Shown one piece after another: positions 52,521 to 60,641 of a stretch of 64,000 nucleotides of DNA. Positions within the stretch are counted from its first letter, which is position 1. Every line of letters begins with the position of its first letter. Where the stretch lies: the NCBI GenBank assembly GCA_965222975.1, contig CBDCVJ010000064.1, positions 149,150 through 213,149 of the forward strand, read 5' to 3'. The stretch is from UBA6168 sp965222975. GTDB taxonomy: Bacteria; Bacteroidota; Bacteroidia; Chitinophagales; Saprospiraceae. Both the position numbers and the translations under genes were made by a program. Under the pieces are notes generated by a model that saw only the letters and a list, made by a program, of their open reading frames with translations, did not search any database and had not been told where the DNA came from.

Positions 52521-52557
52521 GCTCGAAGGGGAGAAGCATTCTTCTCCATCCTTCGAA
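52521..52557 (-). terminator. csgA-csgB intergenic hairpin (attenuator)
   Basis: TCGAAGG-GGAGAAG pairs with CTTCTCC-(AT bulge)-CCTTCGA, 14 bp over a 4-nt loop, followed on the minus strand by GCTTGTTTTT. It lies 55 bp after csgA and 66 bp before csgB. A partial stop here would keep the fibre subunit message in excess over the secretion genes. Confidence 0.65.
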
Positions 52558-52611
52558 CCTTGCGAGTCTTAACCAGAAAGCTGATTTAATTAATCCCTGT
52601 ATTTTTATTTC

Positions 52612-53457
52612 TTAGTTGTTTGATTGAGTGACTACAGCTGAATTGCTATTACCAACTTGGTTGATAATATTAGTGTGTTCATTTCCAGATTGAGCATTGA
52701 TAGCGTCATTCATGTCACCTTCTTGATTGATTGAACTGGCGTTCATGTCGCCCTGCTGAACTAGGAGGATGCTGTTGCCATTGCCAGTTTGAATGAGACG
52801 AGGGTCATTGTTTTCACCAGCAAAGTTGTTGTTACCATTTTGCATGGCATTGACGTCATTGCCATTACCTTCAACCATAGTGCCCATGCTGTTTGACACA
52901 CCTGACTGAGTAACGATATCAGTATTACCATCACCAATCACATTAATATTAGTGTAATTGTTTTCTCCATTCTGTGATTGGGTGCTAAGGTTGTTGCTTC
53001 CGAAAATGGTGCTTTCGGCTATTTGATTTTGAGTGCCTATTTGCTGTTGTATGGATCTGTTGTTGCTGCCCTCTTGGAAAATCAAAGCATCGCTATTATC
53101 CGTTTGAAGATCCTGATTGGCAACATTACCATCTCCTTCCGTGGAGATCGTAGCCCTGTTGTTATTGGCAACGATGTTTGAAACTGCTTGGTTTCCATTT
53201 CCAATTTGTTGGATGAACACGAGGTTATCAGCCCCTGTTACTTGGTTTTCAGCTGCGTTTGTACCTCCGCTTTGACCCAAAGTGAGGTCATTATCGTTAC
53301 CAGTGTGGACTATCAATGTTGTGTTTTGAGCTCCAGCTTGGGTAATGTTGGCGGAGTTGCCATCTCCTCTCTGCTCTAAGTTATTGCTATTGCCCTGTGC
53401 AGCACAGAACCCAACAAAAAGGAATAGAGCGAAGAACAGTGTGATTGATTTTTTCAT
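52612..53457 (-). CDS. csgA: Major curlin subunit, CsgA-like
   Basis: 281 residues from MKKSITLFFALFLFVGFCAAQ, a clear signal peptide; an upstream start adds nine residues and is less likely. The mature protein is Asn/Gln/Gly-rich with roughly eleven curlin repeat units of ~22 residues. Examples are NNLEQRGDGNSANITQAGAQ, LVFIQQIGNGNQAVSNI, ILLVQQGDMNASSINQEGD and TNIINQVGNSNSAVVTQ. E. coli CsgA has five units, so this fibre subunit is about twice as long. It should be exported through CsgG and polymerise into amyloid curli for biofilm attachment. First gene of the operon. No csgD regulator is nearby. Confidence 0.88.
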   Translation of the reverse strand: MKKSITLFFALFLFVGFCAAQGNSNNLEQRGDGNSANITQAGAQNTTLIVHTGNDNDLTLGQSGGTNAAENQVTGADNLVFIQQIGNGNQAVSNIVANNNRATISTEGDGNVANQDLQTDNSDALIFQEGSNNRSIQQQIGTQNQIAESTIFGSNNLSTQSQNGENNYTNINVIGDGNTDIVTQSGVSNSMGTMVEGNGNDVNAMQNGNNNFAGENNDPRLIQTGNGNSILLVQQGDMNASSINQEGDMNDAINAQSGNEHTNIINQVGNSNSAVVTQSNN

Positions 53458-53855
53458 GGTGATGCTTTTTAATGTGTTTAACATGTAAGTTTTGATTATT
53501 AATTAGGACAATAAACGCAGTGCACCAACACTACTCTTTATTGTTCATGTTTCCTTATAATTATTATAATGAGATGACTGTGAACTTACATCTAAAATTT
53601 TCTGAGACTGTCTTTATCGTTTGGGAAGATTGGAACCCTGTGCATGGTACATTTGCACAGAAAAATCATGGGGTTATAATTTTAAATGAAATTAGTGAAA
53701 AACTATTTCAAATGATTTTGAAGTTTTACTAAAGAATAGTTTATTTCTCAATAACGTTGTGGCAAAGGTAGTTAGCAGTTTATCTTGATCCTATAGGCGT
53801 ATTACGTAATTTGCCCTTACGTATTAATACGTATAAATCTAATGTTACAAAAAAT
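53458..53855. other. Divergent promoter region of csgA and the cupin gene
   Basis: 398 bp between diverging genes. It must contain the curli operon promoter (minus strand) and the cupin promoter (plus strand). I see no perfect TAnnTTTG box for csgA. The clearest features are the palindromes near 53.8 kb described separately. A 70-codon open frame in 53520-53732 has no family resemblance and is not called. Confidence 0.5.
53801..53833. promoter_or_regulatory. Two palindromes, ATTACGTAAT and TACGTATTAATACGTA
   Basis: Perfect palindromes of 10 bp (53801-53810) and 16 bp (53818-53833) share the TACGTA core and lie 17 bp apart centre to centre. They end 22 bp before the cupin start codon, where an operator for a dimeric repressor would be expected. 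Confidence 0.5.
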
Positions 53856-54218
53856 ATGATTGTAAAACTCATTGATAGGGAACCTTTTAAGGCTAATGAC
53901 CTGACGGTGTTGCGGGAAATTTTGCACCCAAATAACAATAATATTGATTTACCATATAGCTTGGCATATGCTTTTTTGGAAAAAGACGAAACTTCATTGT
54001 TGCATAGCTTGATTGGAAGCGAAGTTTATTTCATAATAAAGGGTATTGGCCAAATTATTTTAGGAGGGGATCAATATGACATTGAAAAAGGAGACTGTAT
54101 ATATGTTGCCCCCAATACTCCTCAAAAGGTCAAAAACATAGGTGATTCAAGACTTGAATTTATTTGTATTGTTTCTCCACCTTGGTCAGAGAAGGAAGAG
54201 GAAATCATGGAATTATAG
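53856..54218 (+). CDS. Cupin domain protein
   Basis: 120 residues from the ATG at 53856, since the frame upstream runs through the palindromes. A single conserved cupin barrel: SLIGSEVYFIIKGIGQIILGG (motif 1, with one Glu and no full His pair) and GDCIYVAPNTPQKVKNIGD (motif 2, His replaced by Gln). The loss of most metal-binding His suggests a non-metal or sugar/ligand-binding role. It is followed after 18 bp by a glycosyltransferase gene on the same strand, so a role in sugar metabolism or in regulating surface glycans is possible but unproven. Confidence 0.8.
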   Translation: MIVKLIDREPFKANDLTVLREILHPNNNNIDLPYSLAYAFLEKDETSLLHSLIGSEVYFIIKGIGQIILGGDQYDIEKGDCIYVAPNTPQKVKNIGDSRLEFICIVSPPWSEKEEEIMEL

Positions 54219-54236
54219 AATACATTTGCGTTGATT

Positions 54237-55463
54237 ATGAAGGTACTCATTCTGTGCAAAAAATTTCCCTACCCACTGAAAGAAGGTGAACCTATTGCTA
54301 TAACTTATTTAGCCCGCGCCTTATGCTTAAAAGGTTGTGCCGTCACATTATGTGTTCTAAATACTACAAAGCACTACTTTGATCCTGAACAGCTTCCAGA
54401 AAATGAAAACTTTTACCACAAAATTTATTCTGTTAAAGTCAGCAATTATATTACTGTGGCAGGAGCTGCGAAAAGCATGTTGACCGGCCAATCATATATT
54501 TTGTCAAGGTTTTATTCTAAGGAATATGAAAAAAAGTTAACAGATATACTTAGTAAGGAACAATTTGACATTGTTCAATTAGAAACCATTTATATGGCGC
54601 ATTATATTCCAACGGTCAGAAAATATTCCGAAGCAGTCATAGCTTTGCGAACCCATAATGTAGAACATTTAATTTGGCAGCGAGTAGCCGAGACAACACC
54701 TTCGTTTTTGAGGAGTTTTTATCTTCAATATCAAAACATGTCATTGCGAAAGTTTGAGTTAAAGCATTTGAACGATTGTGACGTATTAGTAGCAATAACA
54801 AAAAAAGATTTAGAAATTTTTACTGCATTAGGGTTTGACCAAAAAAGTGTTGTTGCACCTGTTGGGATTAATATGAATGACTATATATTTGAAAATGGAA
54901 AAAAAGCAGAACCTATGTCGGTTGCATTTATAGGGGCACTTGATTGGATGCCCAACCAAGATGGGGTTGTTTGGTTTCTTGATAATGTCTGGCCTTTATT
55001 ATCTGAGAAGTTTCCGAATGCGACTTTTCATATAGCAGGTAAAAACACCCCAGATTGGATATTTAAGAAAGCAGCAAAAAGGGTAGTGGTTCACGGGGAA
55101 GTACCCGATGCAAAAAAGTTTATTAAATCATCACCGATACTCATCGCCCCTTTATTTTCAGGGAGTGGGATTAAAATAAAAGTACTGGAAGGCATGGCAA
55201 TGGGTAGGGTTGTAATCACAACATCCATTGGGGCGGAAGGTATTCCAGCGGTTGACGGAAAGCATTTGTTGGTAGCTGACGATGCAAAATCATTTTTTTC
55301 AACTATTAAGTTATGTTTTGAAGATAAATCAAAAGTGGATAATATTGGAAATGCAGGAATAGAATTGATTAAATCAGAATTTAACAATGAAGTGATAGCT
55401 CAAAATGTAATTGATGCTTATCAAAAATTTAGAACTGAAAATCAGAAACGTGAATTTAATTGA
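54237..55463 (+). CDS. Glycosyltransferase, GT4 family
   Basis: 408 residues from MKVLILCKKFPYPLKEGEP. GT-B fold with an N-terminal acceptor domain and a C-terminal nucleotide-sugar domain: MSVAFIGALDWMPNQDGVVWFLDNVWP, ATFHIAGKNTPDWI, VVVHGEVPDAKKF and the E-x7-E type site region SGSGIKIKVLEGMAMG. It has no membrane segment and should act at the inner face of the membrane. The family is close to exopolysaccharide glycosyltransferases. Only a cupin gene is nearby and no polymer export genes are, so the product is unknown. Confidence 0.85.
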   Translation: MKVLILCKKFPYPLKEGEPIAITYLARALCLKGCAVTLCVLNTTKHYFDPEQLPENENFYHKIYSVKVSNYITVAGAAKSMLTGQSYILSRFYSKEYEKKLTDILSKEQFDIVQLETIYMAHYIPTVRKYSEAVIALRTHNVEHLIWQRVAETTPSFLRSFYLQYQNMSLRKFELKHLNDCDVLVAITKKDLEIFTALGFDQKSVVAPVGINMNDYIFENGKKAEPMSVAFIGALDWMPNQDGVVWFLDNVWPLLSEKFPNATFHIAGKNTPDWIFKKAAKRVVVHGEVPDAKKFIKSSPILIAPLFSGSGIKIKVLEGMAMGRVVITTSIGAEGIPAVDGKHLLVADDAKSFFSTIKLCFEDKSKVDNIGNAGIELIKSEFNNEVIAQNVIDAYQKFRTENQKREFN

Positions 55464-55536
55464 TAATAAAAAAGGACTTAATAAATGACTGCGTGCATTT
55501 AGTAAATCCCTTTAATTAATAAAACTTAAATAAACA

Positions 55537-55980
55537 ATGAACAGTCTTATTAAACTTCCAATCGCAATACTTTTTCTCATTTTTTTTTCTTGCCAATCCA
55601 ACGACCCGAATCATTTGGCGGAAGAGTCTCTTAAAGATGAAGTGATGGTAATTCATGACGAGGTAATGCCTAAAATGGGGGAAATTAATAGGCTTAGAAA
55701 AAAGCTGATCAATCTGAAAGAAGAGGGCCAAATCCCGGATTCCATGTCCATTGAACCTATCAATGAAGCAATTGAGTATTTAGAAAAAGCCGACGATGGA
55801 ATGATGGATTGGATGGGGGAATTTGATAGCCCGTCGAAGTTGAGAGGTAAAAAAACGCACGAAGAAATAATGGCATATTTAAAAGAAGAAAAGGTGAAGG
55901 TTGAACAAGTCAAATATGATATACTTACGAGTATAAAAACTGCAAAAGAAATTTTCGATAACTACAATGATGAGAATTAA
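55537..55980 (+). CDS. Small lipoprotein, helical
   Basis: 147 residues with a lipoprotein signal (IKLPIAILFLIFFSC). The mature protein is helical and highly charged: VIHDEVMPKMGEINRLRKKLINLKEEG, INEAIEYLEKADDGMMDWMGEF and a C-terminal coiled coil. The D-D-G-M-M-D-W-M-G-E-F motif is seen in other Bacteroidota lipoproteins next to SCO1 genes. It is the first of a four-gene run with SCO1, cytochrome c and SRPBCC genes; its frame overlaps an upstream extension of the SCO1 frame but not the chosen SCO1 start. Possibly a copper or assembly accessory by position. Confidence 0.75.
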   Translation: MNSLIKLPIAILFLIFFSCQSNDPNHLAEESLKDEVMVIHDEVMPKMGEINRLRKKLINLKEEGQIPDSMSIEPINEAIEYLEKADDGMMDWMGEFDSPSKLRGKKTHEEIMAYLKEEKVKVEQVKYDILTSIKTAKEIFDNYNDEN

Positions 55981-56038
55981 ATTCTTTATTGTATGGAACC
56001 CAATTTATTACCAATCAAACAATTGCGACTATTATAAA

Positions 56039-56662
56039 ATGAAATACATTTCAGCAATATTGGTTCTGCTTCTTTTCATTGAATGCAACCAAGAAAAGCA
56101 ACCAAAAGTACTTCCTATTTTAGGAAATAAAGAATTTGTAGATGGAGACACAGTTTACCATTCCATTCCCGATTTTAGTTTTATAAATCAGGATAGTCAA
56201 GTAATTACCAACGAAACCTTTTCAGGGCAGGCTTATATCGTTGATTTCTTTTTTATTTCATGTCCAACTATTTGTCCAAAAACCACAAAACAGATGTTGA
56301 GGATACACGATAAATTCAAAAATACGGATGGTATTTCTTTGGTAGCTCATTCCATTGACCCCAAAAGGGATTCGGTCGGAGCATTAAAAAGATATGCCCG
56401 CAATCTTGATGTTTCCTCTGATAAATGGCATTTCCTGACAGGGGACAAACATGAGCTGCACGATATTGCCAATGATTATTTTAATACAGCTTTTGATGAC
56501 CCAGATGCGCCCGGCGGATTTGATCATAGCGGCCGATTTATTTTAGTGGACAAAAATCGGCACATCAGGTCTTTTTGTGATGGAACTGACCCGGAAAGTG
56601 TTGATCGTTTTATGGAGGACATCCAAACTCTTTTAGATGAAGAAAAGGAAAAAAGATTATAA
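56039..56662 (+). CDS. SCO1/SenC family copper chaperone
   Basis: 207 residues from MKYISAILVLLLFIEC, which gives a lipoprotein signal; longer starts add a non-conserved leader. The thioredoxin-like fold has the copper-binding CxxxC (FFISCPTICPKT) and the conserved distal His in DPDAPGGFDHSGRFIL. SCO proteins deliver copper to the CuA site of cytochrome c oxidase or act as thiol reductases at the membrane. The gene overlaps the cytochrome c gene by 26 bp, so the two are coupled. The location fits respiratory-chain assembly. Confidence 0.9.
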   Translation: MKYISAILVLLLFIECNQEKQPKVLPILGNKEFVDGDTVYHSIPDFSFINQDSQVITNETFSGQAYIVDFFFISCPTICPKTTKQMLRIHDKFKNTDGISLVAHSIDPKRDSVGALKRYARNLDVSSDKWHFLTGDKHELHDIANDYFNTAFDDPDAPGGFDHSGRFILVDKNRHIRSFCDGTDPESVDRFMEDIQTLLDEEKEKRL

Positions 56663-57059
56663 ACAATTTATTATTGGGGTATTAACAATAACTATTTTAA
56701 TCCCTAATTTTTTTTGCGTCAATAAAACCCCTTACAATCACGGGAGAATCTTATACGAAAATTTCTGCGCCAATTGCCATATGGAAGATGGAACAGGATT
56801 GGCAGGTGTAATCCCACCTTTAGCAGGATCTGATTATTTAGAGACTGAACGTGAAAAATTGCCTTGCCTTATTAGAAATGGCATCAAAGGAGAAATGGTA
56901 GTCAATGGGAAAGTGTATTCAACTGAGATGCCTGGGGTTCCCCAACTAACAGAGTTCGAAATTACCAATGTCATCAATTTTATCAATACTTCATGGGGGA
57001 ACAACTTTGAAGTTGTTAAACATCTCAATGTTCGTAAAGCATTGAATAATTGTAAATAA
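56637..57059 (+). CDS. Monohaem cytochrome c
   Basis: 140 residues. An N-terminal hydrophobic stretch (FIIGVLTITILIPNFFC) serves as signal or anchor, with a possible lipid Cys at its end. The haem-binding motif CANCH sits in YENFCANCHMEDGTGLAG, and the distal Met is probably the one in STEMPGVPQL. A small class I cytochrome c fold is indicated by the closing helix EFEITNVINFINTSW. It probably transfers electrons to a terminal oxidase. It overlaps the SCO1 gene by 26 bp, and haem would be attached by the CcmE/CcmF system near 10-13 kb. Confidence 0.88.
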   Translation: MKKRKKDYKQFIIGVLTITILIPNFFCVNKTPYNHGRILYENFCANCHMEDGTGLAGVIPPLAGSDYLETEREKLPCLIRNGIKGEMVVNGKVYSTEMPGVPQLTEFEITNVINFINTSWGNNFEVVKHLNVRKALNNCK

Positions 57060-57129
57060 ATCGTTTTTATTTTATGCAAGAATTTAAAAACCAAATCCAG
57101 TAACCTATGTTTCTTCCCCAAAAAACACC

Positions 57130-57585
57130 ATGCATCAACTTATCGCTGTTCAAAAATTACCTATTTCAATAGAAAAAGCTTGGGACTTTTTCTCCTCTCC
57201 AAAAAATCTTACACTCATCACTCCTAAAGAACTTAACCTTATCCCTACTTCTGAACTTCCAGAAAAGATGTACCCTGGCATGTTTATAACATATTCCATA
57301 AAACCATTTCTCGGCATACCGTCAAAATGGGTCACGGAAATTACTCATATAAGGGAGTATAAATATTTTGTGGATGAGCAACGAGTTGGACTCTACGACA
57401 TTTGGCATCATCAACATCATTTCAAGGAAGTATCAGATGGAGTACAAATGACTGATATTATTGATTATAAATTGCCTTTTGGATTCCTTGGAAAAATTAC
57501 ACATAAATTGCTGATTGAAAAAAAAATCCAAACAATTTTTAATTATCGTGAAAAAGAATTAAAGAATATTTTTGGTTTGATATAA
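57130..57585 (+). CDS. SRPBCC (START-like) family protein
   Basis: 151 residues. The N-terminus MHQLIAVQKLPISIEKAWDFFSSPKNL is the first strand and helix of the SRPBCC/Bet v1-like fold. The rest is strands (FVDEQRVGLYDIWHHQHHF, VQMTDIIDYKLPF) and a long final helix. Members bind hydrophobic ligands or act as cyclases, and no catalytic set is clear here. The His-rich IWHHQHHF strand is notable. It follows the cytochrome c gene by 70 bp and may be the last gene of the SCO1 run. Confidence 0.82.
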   Translation: MHQLIAVQKLPISIEKAWDFFSSPKNLTLITPKELNLIPTSELPEKMYPGMFITYSIKPFLGIPSKWVTEITHIREYKYFVDEQRVGLYDIWHHQHHFKEVSDGVQMTDIIDYKLPFGFLGKITHKLLIEKKIQTIFNYREKELKNIFGLI

Positions 57586-57609
57586 AAAAAGAGCGGCATA
57601 TAGCCGCTC
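57584..57609 (-). terminator. Terminator of the DUF6089 gene
   Basis: GAGCGGC pairs with GCCGCTC across 5 nt; on the minus strand it is followed by seven T. It lies ~52 bp past the stop of the gene ending at 57662, and is also just past the stop of the SRPBCC gene. Confidence 0.75.
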
Positions 57610-57661
57610 CGATAAATCTCGTGAAAAAAAGCAAATAATTCTCTGGTTTGTGGATGAAGGG

Positions 57662-58630
57662 TTAATCAACTCTTTTTTTAACATGGGGCAGCATGAAACT
57701 TTTCTTTCTAAAAACTTTTCTTTTTTTGTTTTTATCCTTTTTCAATTTCTTTAGTTGATTCTTTTTTACTCTTTTTTCCTTTAGTTGTTTTTCTTTTTCA
57801 GGCTTCTTTAAATGTTCCTTAAAAATTTCGTATTTCTTATCGAAATCAAGCCCATACTTATCTGTCATATTGACTGTGATGGTTACTGCTCCAAAAAAAT
57901 ACCAGTCTTTATTAGTGGGGTCGCCACGTTCGGTACCAACTGGGTTTACGTCAAAAGTGCCGGTAAGTTCCGGTGTTCGGTAAGCAAGTGCTGCAACAGT
58001 TGGGGCCGATTGCTTGAGTTCGACCACATCAATATATTGTGTACTAACATCATCCAAATAGTCAGTGAAGGTTTTTCTGGCACCGAATTCAAAACCAAAA
58101 TTCAATTTGTAGGAAACATTAAATTTCATTCCTAGACCAAAAGGAACTGCTACCGTATAACGACTATATTTATTGCCTTCTGTTTTCAAAGGCTGGAGGT
58201 CATACCACGAACCCCTCATCTGTGCCTGTGGGTTGAAATATGTCAAGGCAACCCCCGTAAAAAAGTAGGGTACGCCTGTTTGTTTTGCTCTAATATTATA
58301 AGGAGAAAAATTAACCTCTCCTGTTAGCGCCAACTCAAGAATATCTGTGCGGAAGTTGAGATTGCGTTCTCTGGCTATAACTGATTTTGCAAATTCATCG
58401 CTTCCACTGACTGTTCCTTTGGTCAAAGAACCCTTAGCTGATAGATATTTGGTGAAATTGTGACGACCAAGTACGCCTATTAAAGTGCCATATCCATCAG
58501 ACCTTAACCTGTGTTCACTTAATTCACCTGCGTAATTTGACAACCCGATTTGTAACCCAACCTCTGAATATTGAGCTATCAGTGAAGTGATGCTCAGGAT
58601 ATAAATGAAAAGTAGGCTCGCTTTCCTCAT
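57662..58630 (-). CDS. DUF6089-like outer-membrane barrel protein
   Basis: 322 residues from the ATG at 58630. Signal peptide ASLLFIYILSITSLIAQ, then EVGLQIGLSNYAGEL and strands such as LIGVLGRHNFTKYLSAKG, GVPYFFTGVALTYFNPQAQ, VPFGLGMKFNVSYKLNFGFEFG and WYFFGAVTITVNM, as in DUF6089. This is an eight- to ten-strand outer-membrane barrel family of Bacteroidota. The last ~60 residues are an odd Lys-rich, low-complexity tail (KEKQLKEKRVKKNQLKKLKK) that should sit in the periplasm, perhaps binding nucleic acid, LPS or peptidoglycan. Function unknown. Confidence 0.75.
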   Translation of the reverse strand: MRKASLLFIYILSITSLIAQYSEVGLQIGLSNYAGELSEHRLRSDGYGTLIGVLGRHNFTKYLSAKGSLTKGTVSGSDEFAKSVIARERNLNFRTDILELALTGEVNFSPYNIRAKQTGVPYFFTGVALTYFNPQAQMRGSWYDLQPLKTEGNKYSRYTVAVPFGLGMKFNVSYKLNFGFEFGARKTFTDYLDDVSTQYIDVVELKQSAPTVAALAYRTPELTGTFDVNPVGTERGDPTNKDWYFFGAVTITVNMTDKYGLDFDKKYEIFKEHLKKPEKEKQLKEKRVKKNQLKKLKKDKNKKRKVFRKKSFMLPHVKKRVD

Positions 58631-58872
58631 GATATTTAGCAACTTTGTTTTTCTTTATATGTTACCGCCAATTTATCAAGCCATAACATATTAAAAATAA
58701 ACAAATAAGAGGCCAAATTCATTTTAACCAATAAAATAATTTGTTTTATACCCCTTTATGCGACAAAGCGATCAAACCCTGAATAGATAGGAATCGGGAA
58801 CCGACTTAAATTAATTTGCCTTTTGATCAAAATTTTTCCAAAAACACTTAAACCAATTGGCATAGGTTGTGT

Positions 58873-58898
58873 TATCTTTGCGATTAGATTAAATCTAA
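58873..58898 (+). promoter_or_regulatory. iscS promoter box with overlapping operator-like palindrome
   Basis: A perfect -7 box TATCTTTG (58873-58880) is followed by the perfect palindrome TTAGATT-A-AATCTAA (58884-58898), which spans the expected transcription start. A regulator binding there would block the promoter. Rrf2-family (IscR-like) control would be expected for an isc operon, but no such gene is nearby. Confidence 0.6.
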
Positions 58899-58918
58899 AT
58901 AAGAATAAAGAACTTTAA

Positions 58919-60136
58919 ATGCCACCAAAAAAAATATACCTTGACAATAATGCGACTACTCCTTGCGACCCAAGAGTTGTCGAAACTATGGTGCCCTATT
59001 TTTTTGAACACCATGGCAACGCAGCAAGCAGAAGCCACCCTTTTGGATGGGAAGCAGAAGAGGCAGTTGATTACGCTCGTGAGCAAGTAGCCAGCCTTAT
59101 ATCTGCAGATCCAAAAGAGATCATTTTTACTTCTGGCGCAACGGAAGCTGACAACTTAGCCCTTAAAGGAGTTTATGAAATGTACCGCCGAAAAGGCAAT
59201 CATATAATAACACTAAAAACGGAGCATAAGGCAGTAATTGACACTTGCCATAAAATAGAAAAGCAAGGAGGCGAAGTTACCTTTCTTGATGTAAAAAGAG
59301 ATGGTTTAGTAGATTTGACAGAATTAGAAGCTGCAATAAGGCCCAACACTATAATGGTTTCCGTTATGTGGGCTAACAATGAAACCGGTGTTATTCAGCC
59401 AATGAAGGAAATTGGGGAAATTTGTCAAAAGCACGGAGTACTCTTTTTCAGCGACGCCACTCAGGCTGTCGGCAAAATCCCTACTAGCCCAAGAGAACTC
59501 GGCATCCACCTTATGGCTTTTACTGCTCATAAAATGTATGGCCCAAAAGGTGTTGGCGCTCTGTATGTAAGTCGTAAAAACCCAAGGGTAAAAGTGACAT
59601 CGCAAATAGACGGAGGCGGCCATGAAAGAGGCATGCGCTCTGGCACTTTGAATGTTCCCGGTATTGTTGGTTTTGGAAAAGCAGCAGAAATCGCTAAGAA
59701 GGAAATGGCCCAAGATGCTGAGAGGTTGAGTAGGTTACGGAATAAACTCGAAAAAGGTCTTTGCAATTTAGAAGAAACTTACATTAATGGAAATGTGGAA
59801 CACAGAATGCCGCATGTAACTAATATTTCATTTAAGCATGTTGAGGGTGAAGGTCTAATGATGACATTCAACCAGCACATTGCCCTATCTTCTGGTTCTG
59901 CTTGTACTTCGGCTTCACTTGAGCCGTCTTATGTATTAATAGCCTTGGGTTTGGGAGATGACTTAGCCCATAGCTCACTTCGTTTTAGCCTTGGTCGTTT
60001 TACGCAAGAAGAAGAAATAGATTATACAATTGAAGCTATTTCCAAAGGGGTGAACCATATGAGGGATTTGAGTCCGATTTGGGAAATGTACAAAGAAGGA
60101 GTTGATCTAAGTCAGGTTGAATGGTCAGAGCATTAA
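58919..60136 (+). CDS. iscS: Cysteine desulfurase IscS
   Basis: 405 residues. PLP enzyme that takes sulfur from cysteine for Fe-S clusters and thiolated tRNAs. Family blocks are YLDNNATTPCDPRV, FTSGATEADNLALKG, TEHKAVIDTC, WANNETGVIQPM, SDATQAVGKIP, the Schiff-base Lys205 in TAHKMYGPKG and the catalytic loop SSGSACTSASLEPSYVL with Cys329. The loop length is that of the IscS group, not SufS. It begins the iscS-iscU-iscA run, 69 bp before iscU. The downstream gene is a glycosyltransferase. Confidence 0.95.
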   Translation: MPPKKIYLDNNATTPCDPRVVETMVPYFFEHHGNAASRSHPFGWEAEEAVDYAREQVASLISADPKEIIFTSGATEADNLALKGVYEMYRRKGNHIITLKTEHKAVIDTCHKIEKQGGEVTFLDVKRDGLVDLTELEAAIRPNTIMVSVMWANNETGVIQPMKEIGEICQKHGVLFFSDATQAVGKIPTSPRELGIHLMAFTAHKMYGPKGVGALYVSRKNPRVKVTSQIDGGGHERGMRSGTLNVPGIVGFGKAAEIAKKEMAQDAERLSRLRNKLEKGLCNLEETYINGNVEHRMPHVTNISFKHVEGEGLMMTFNQHIALSSGSACTSASLEPSYVLIALGLGDDLAHSSLRFSLGRFTQEEEIDYTIEAISKGVNHMRDLSPIWEMYKEGVDLSQVEWSEH

Positions 60137-60204
60137 GACTTTTGTAAATTGTATTCAAAACATTAATAGTCAATTATTTAAACAAAAAATAAAAATCATC
60201 AGAT

Positions 60205-60618
60205 ATGGCATATTCAAAAAAAGTCCTTGATCATTTTCAAAATCCGCGCAACGTAGGGACACTTGACAAAAGTGCCAAAAATGTTGGTACCGGCCTTGTC
60301 GGTGCACCTGAATGTGGTGACGTCATGCGCCTTCAAATTGAGGTTGACGATGGTTCCGGCATGATTAAGGATGCCAAGTTCAAAACCTTTGGATGCGGCT
60401 CTGCCATTGCATCTTCTTCCTTGGCCACTGAGTGGTTGAAAGGAAAATCAATCAATGAAGCTTTGTCCATTGACAATATGGAAATCGTGGAAGAATTGGC
60501 ACTTCCCCCAGTTAAAATCCACTGTTCTGTATTAGCAGAGGACGCCATCAAGGCTGCTATCAAAGATTATCAACAAAAGAATGGCATCAAGGTAAAAGCA
60601 GACGCAGCCACTACCTAA
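60205..60618 (+). CDS. iscU: Fe-S cluster scaffold IscU
   Basis: 137 residues. The three conserved cluster cysteines are visible in VGAPECGDVMRLQI, TFGCGSAIASSSLATEWLKG and PVKIHCSVLAEDAIKAAI, as is the LPPVK site that HscA binds in other bacteria. It assembles clusters from IscS-derived sulfur and iron in the cytoplasm. It lies between iscS and iscA on the same strand with short gaps, and the three are probably one transcript. hscA/hscB and fdx genes are not present here, as is common for short Bacteroidota isc clusters. Confidence 0.95.
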   Translation: MAYSKKVLDHFQNPRNVGTLDKSAKNVGTGLVGAPECGDVMRLQIEVDDGSGMIKDAKFKTFGCGSAIASSSLATEWLKGKSINEALSIDNMEIVEELALPPVKIHCSVLAEDAIKAAIKDYQQKNGIKVKADAATT

Positions 60619-60641
60619 TTTTAACCAAATATCATTGGCAT

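Noticed and set aside
52612..53457. Curlin gene as an ice-binding or RTX-type repeat protein
   Set aside because: The repeats follow the Q-x-G-x2-N curlin spacing and the gene heads a complete csg operon; no GGxGxD calcium repeats are present.
53520..53732. 70-codon open frame between csgA and the cupin gene
   Set aside because: It starts with a non-ATG codon, has no ribosome-binding signal I can see, no family resemblance, and lies where two divergent promoters must be.
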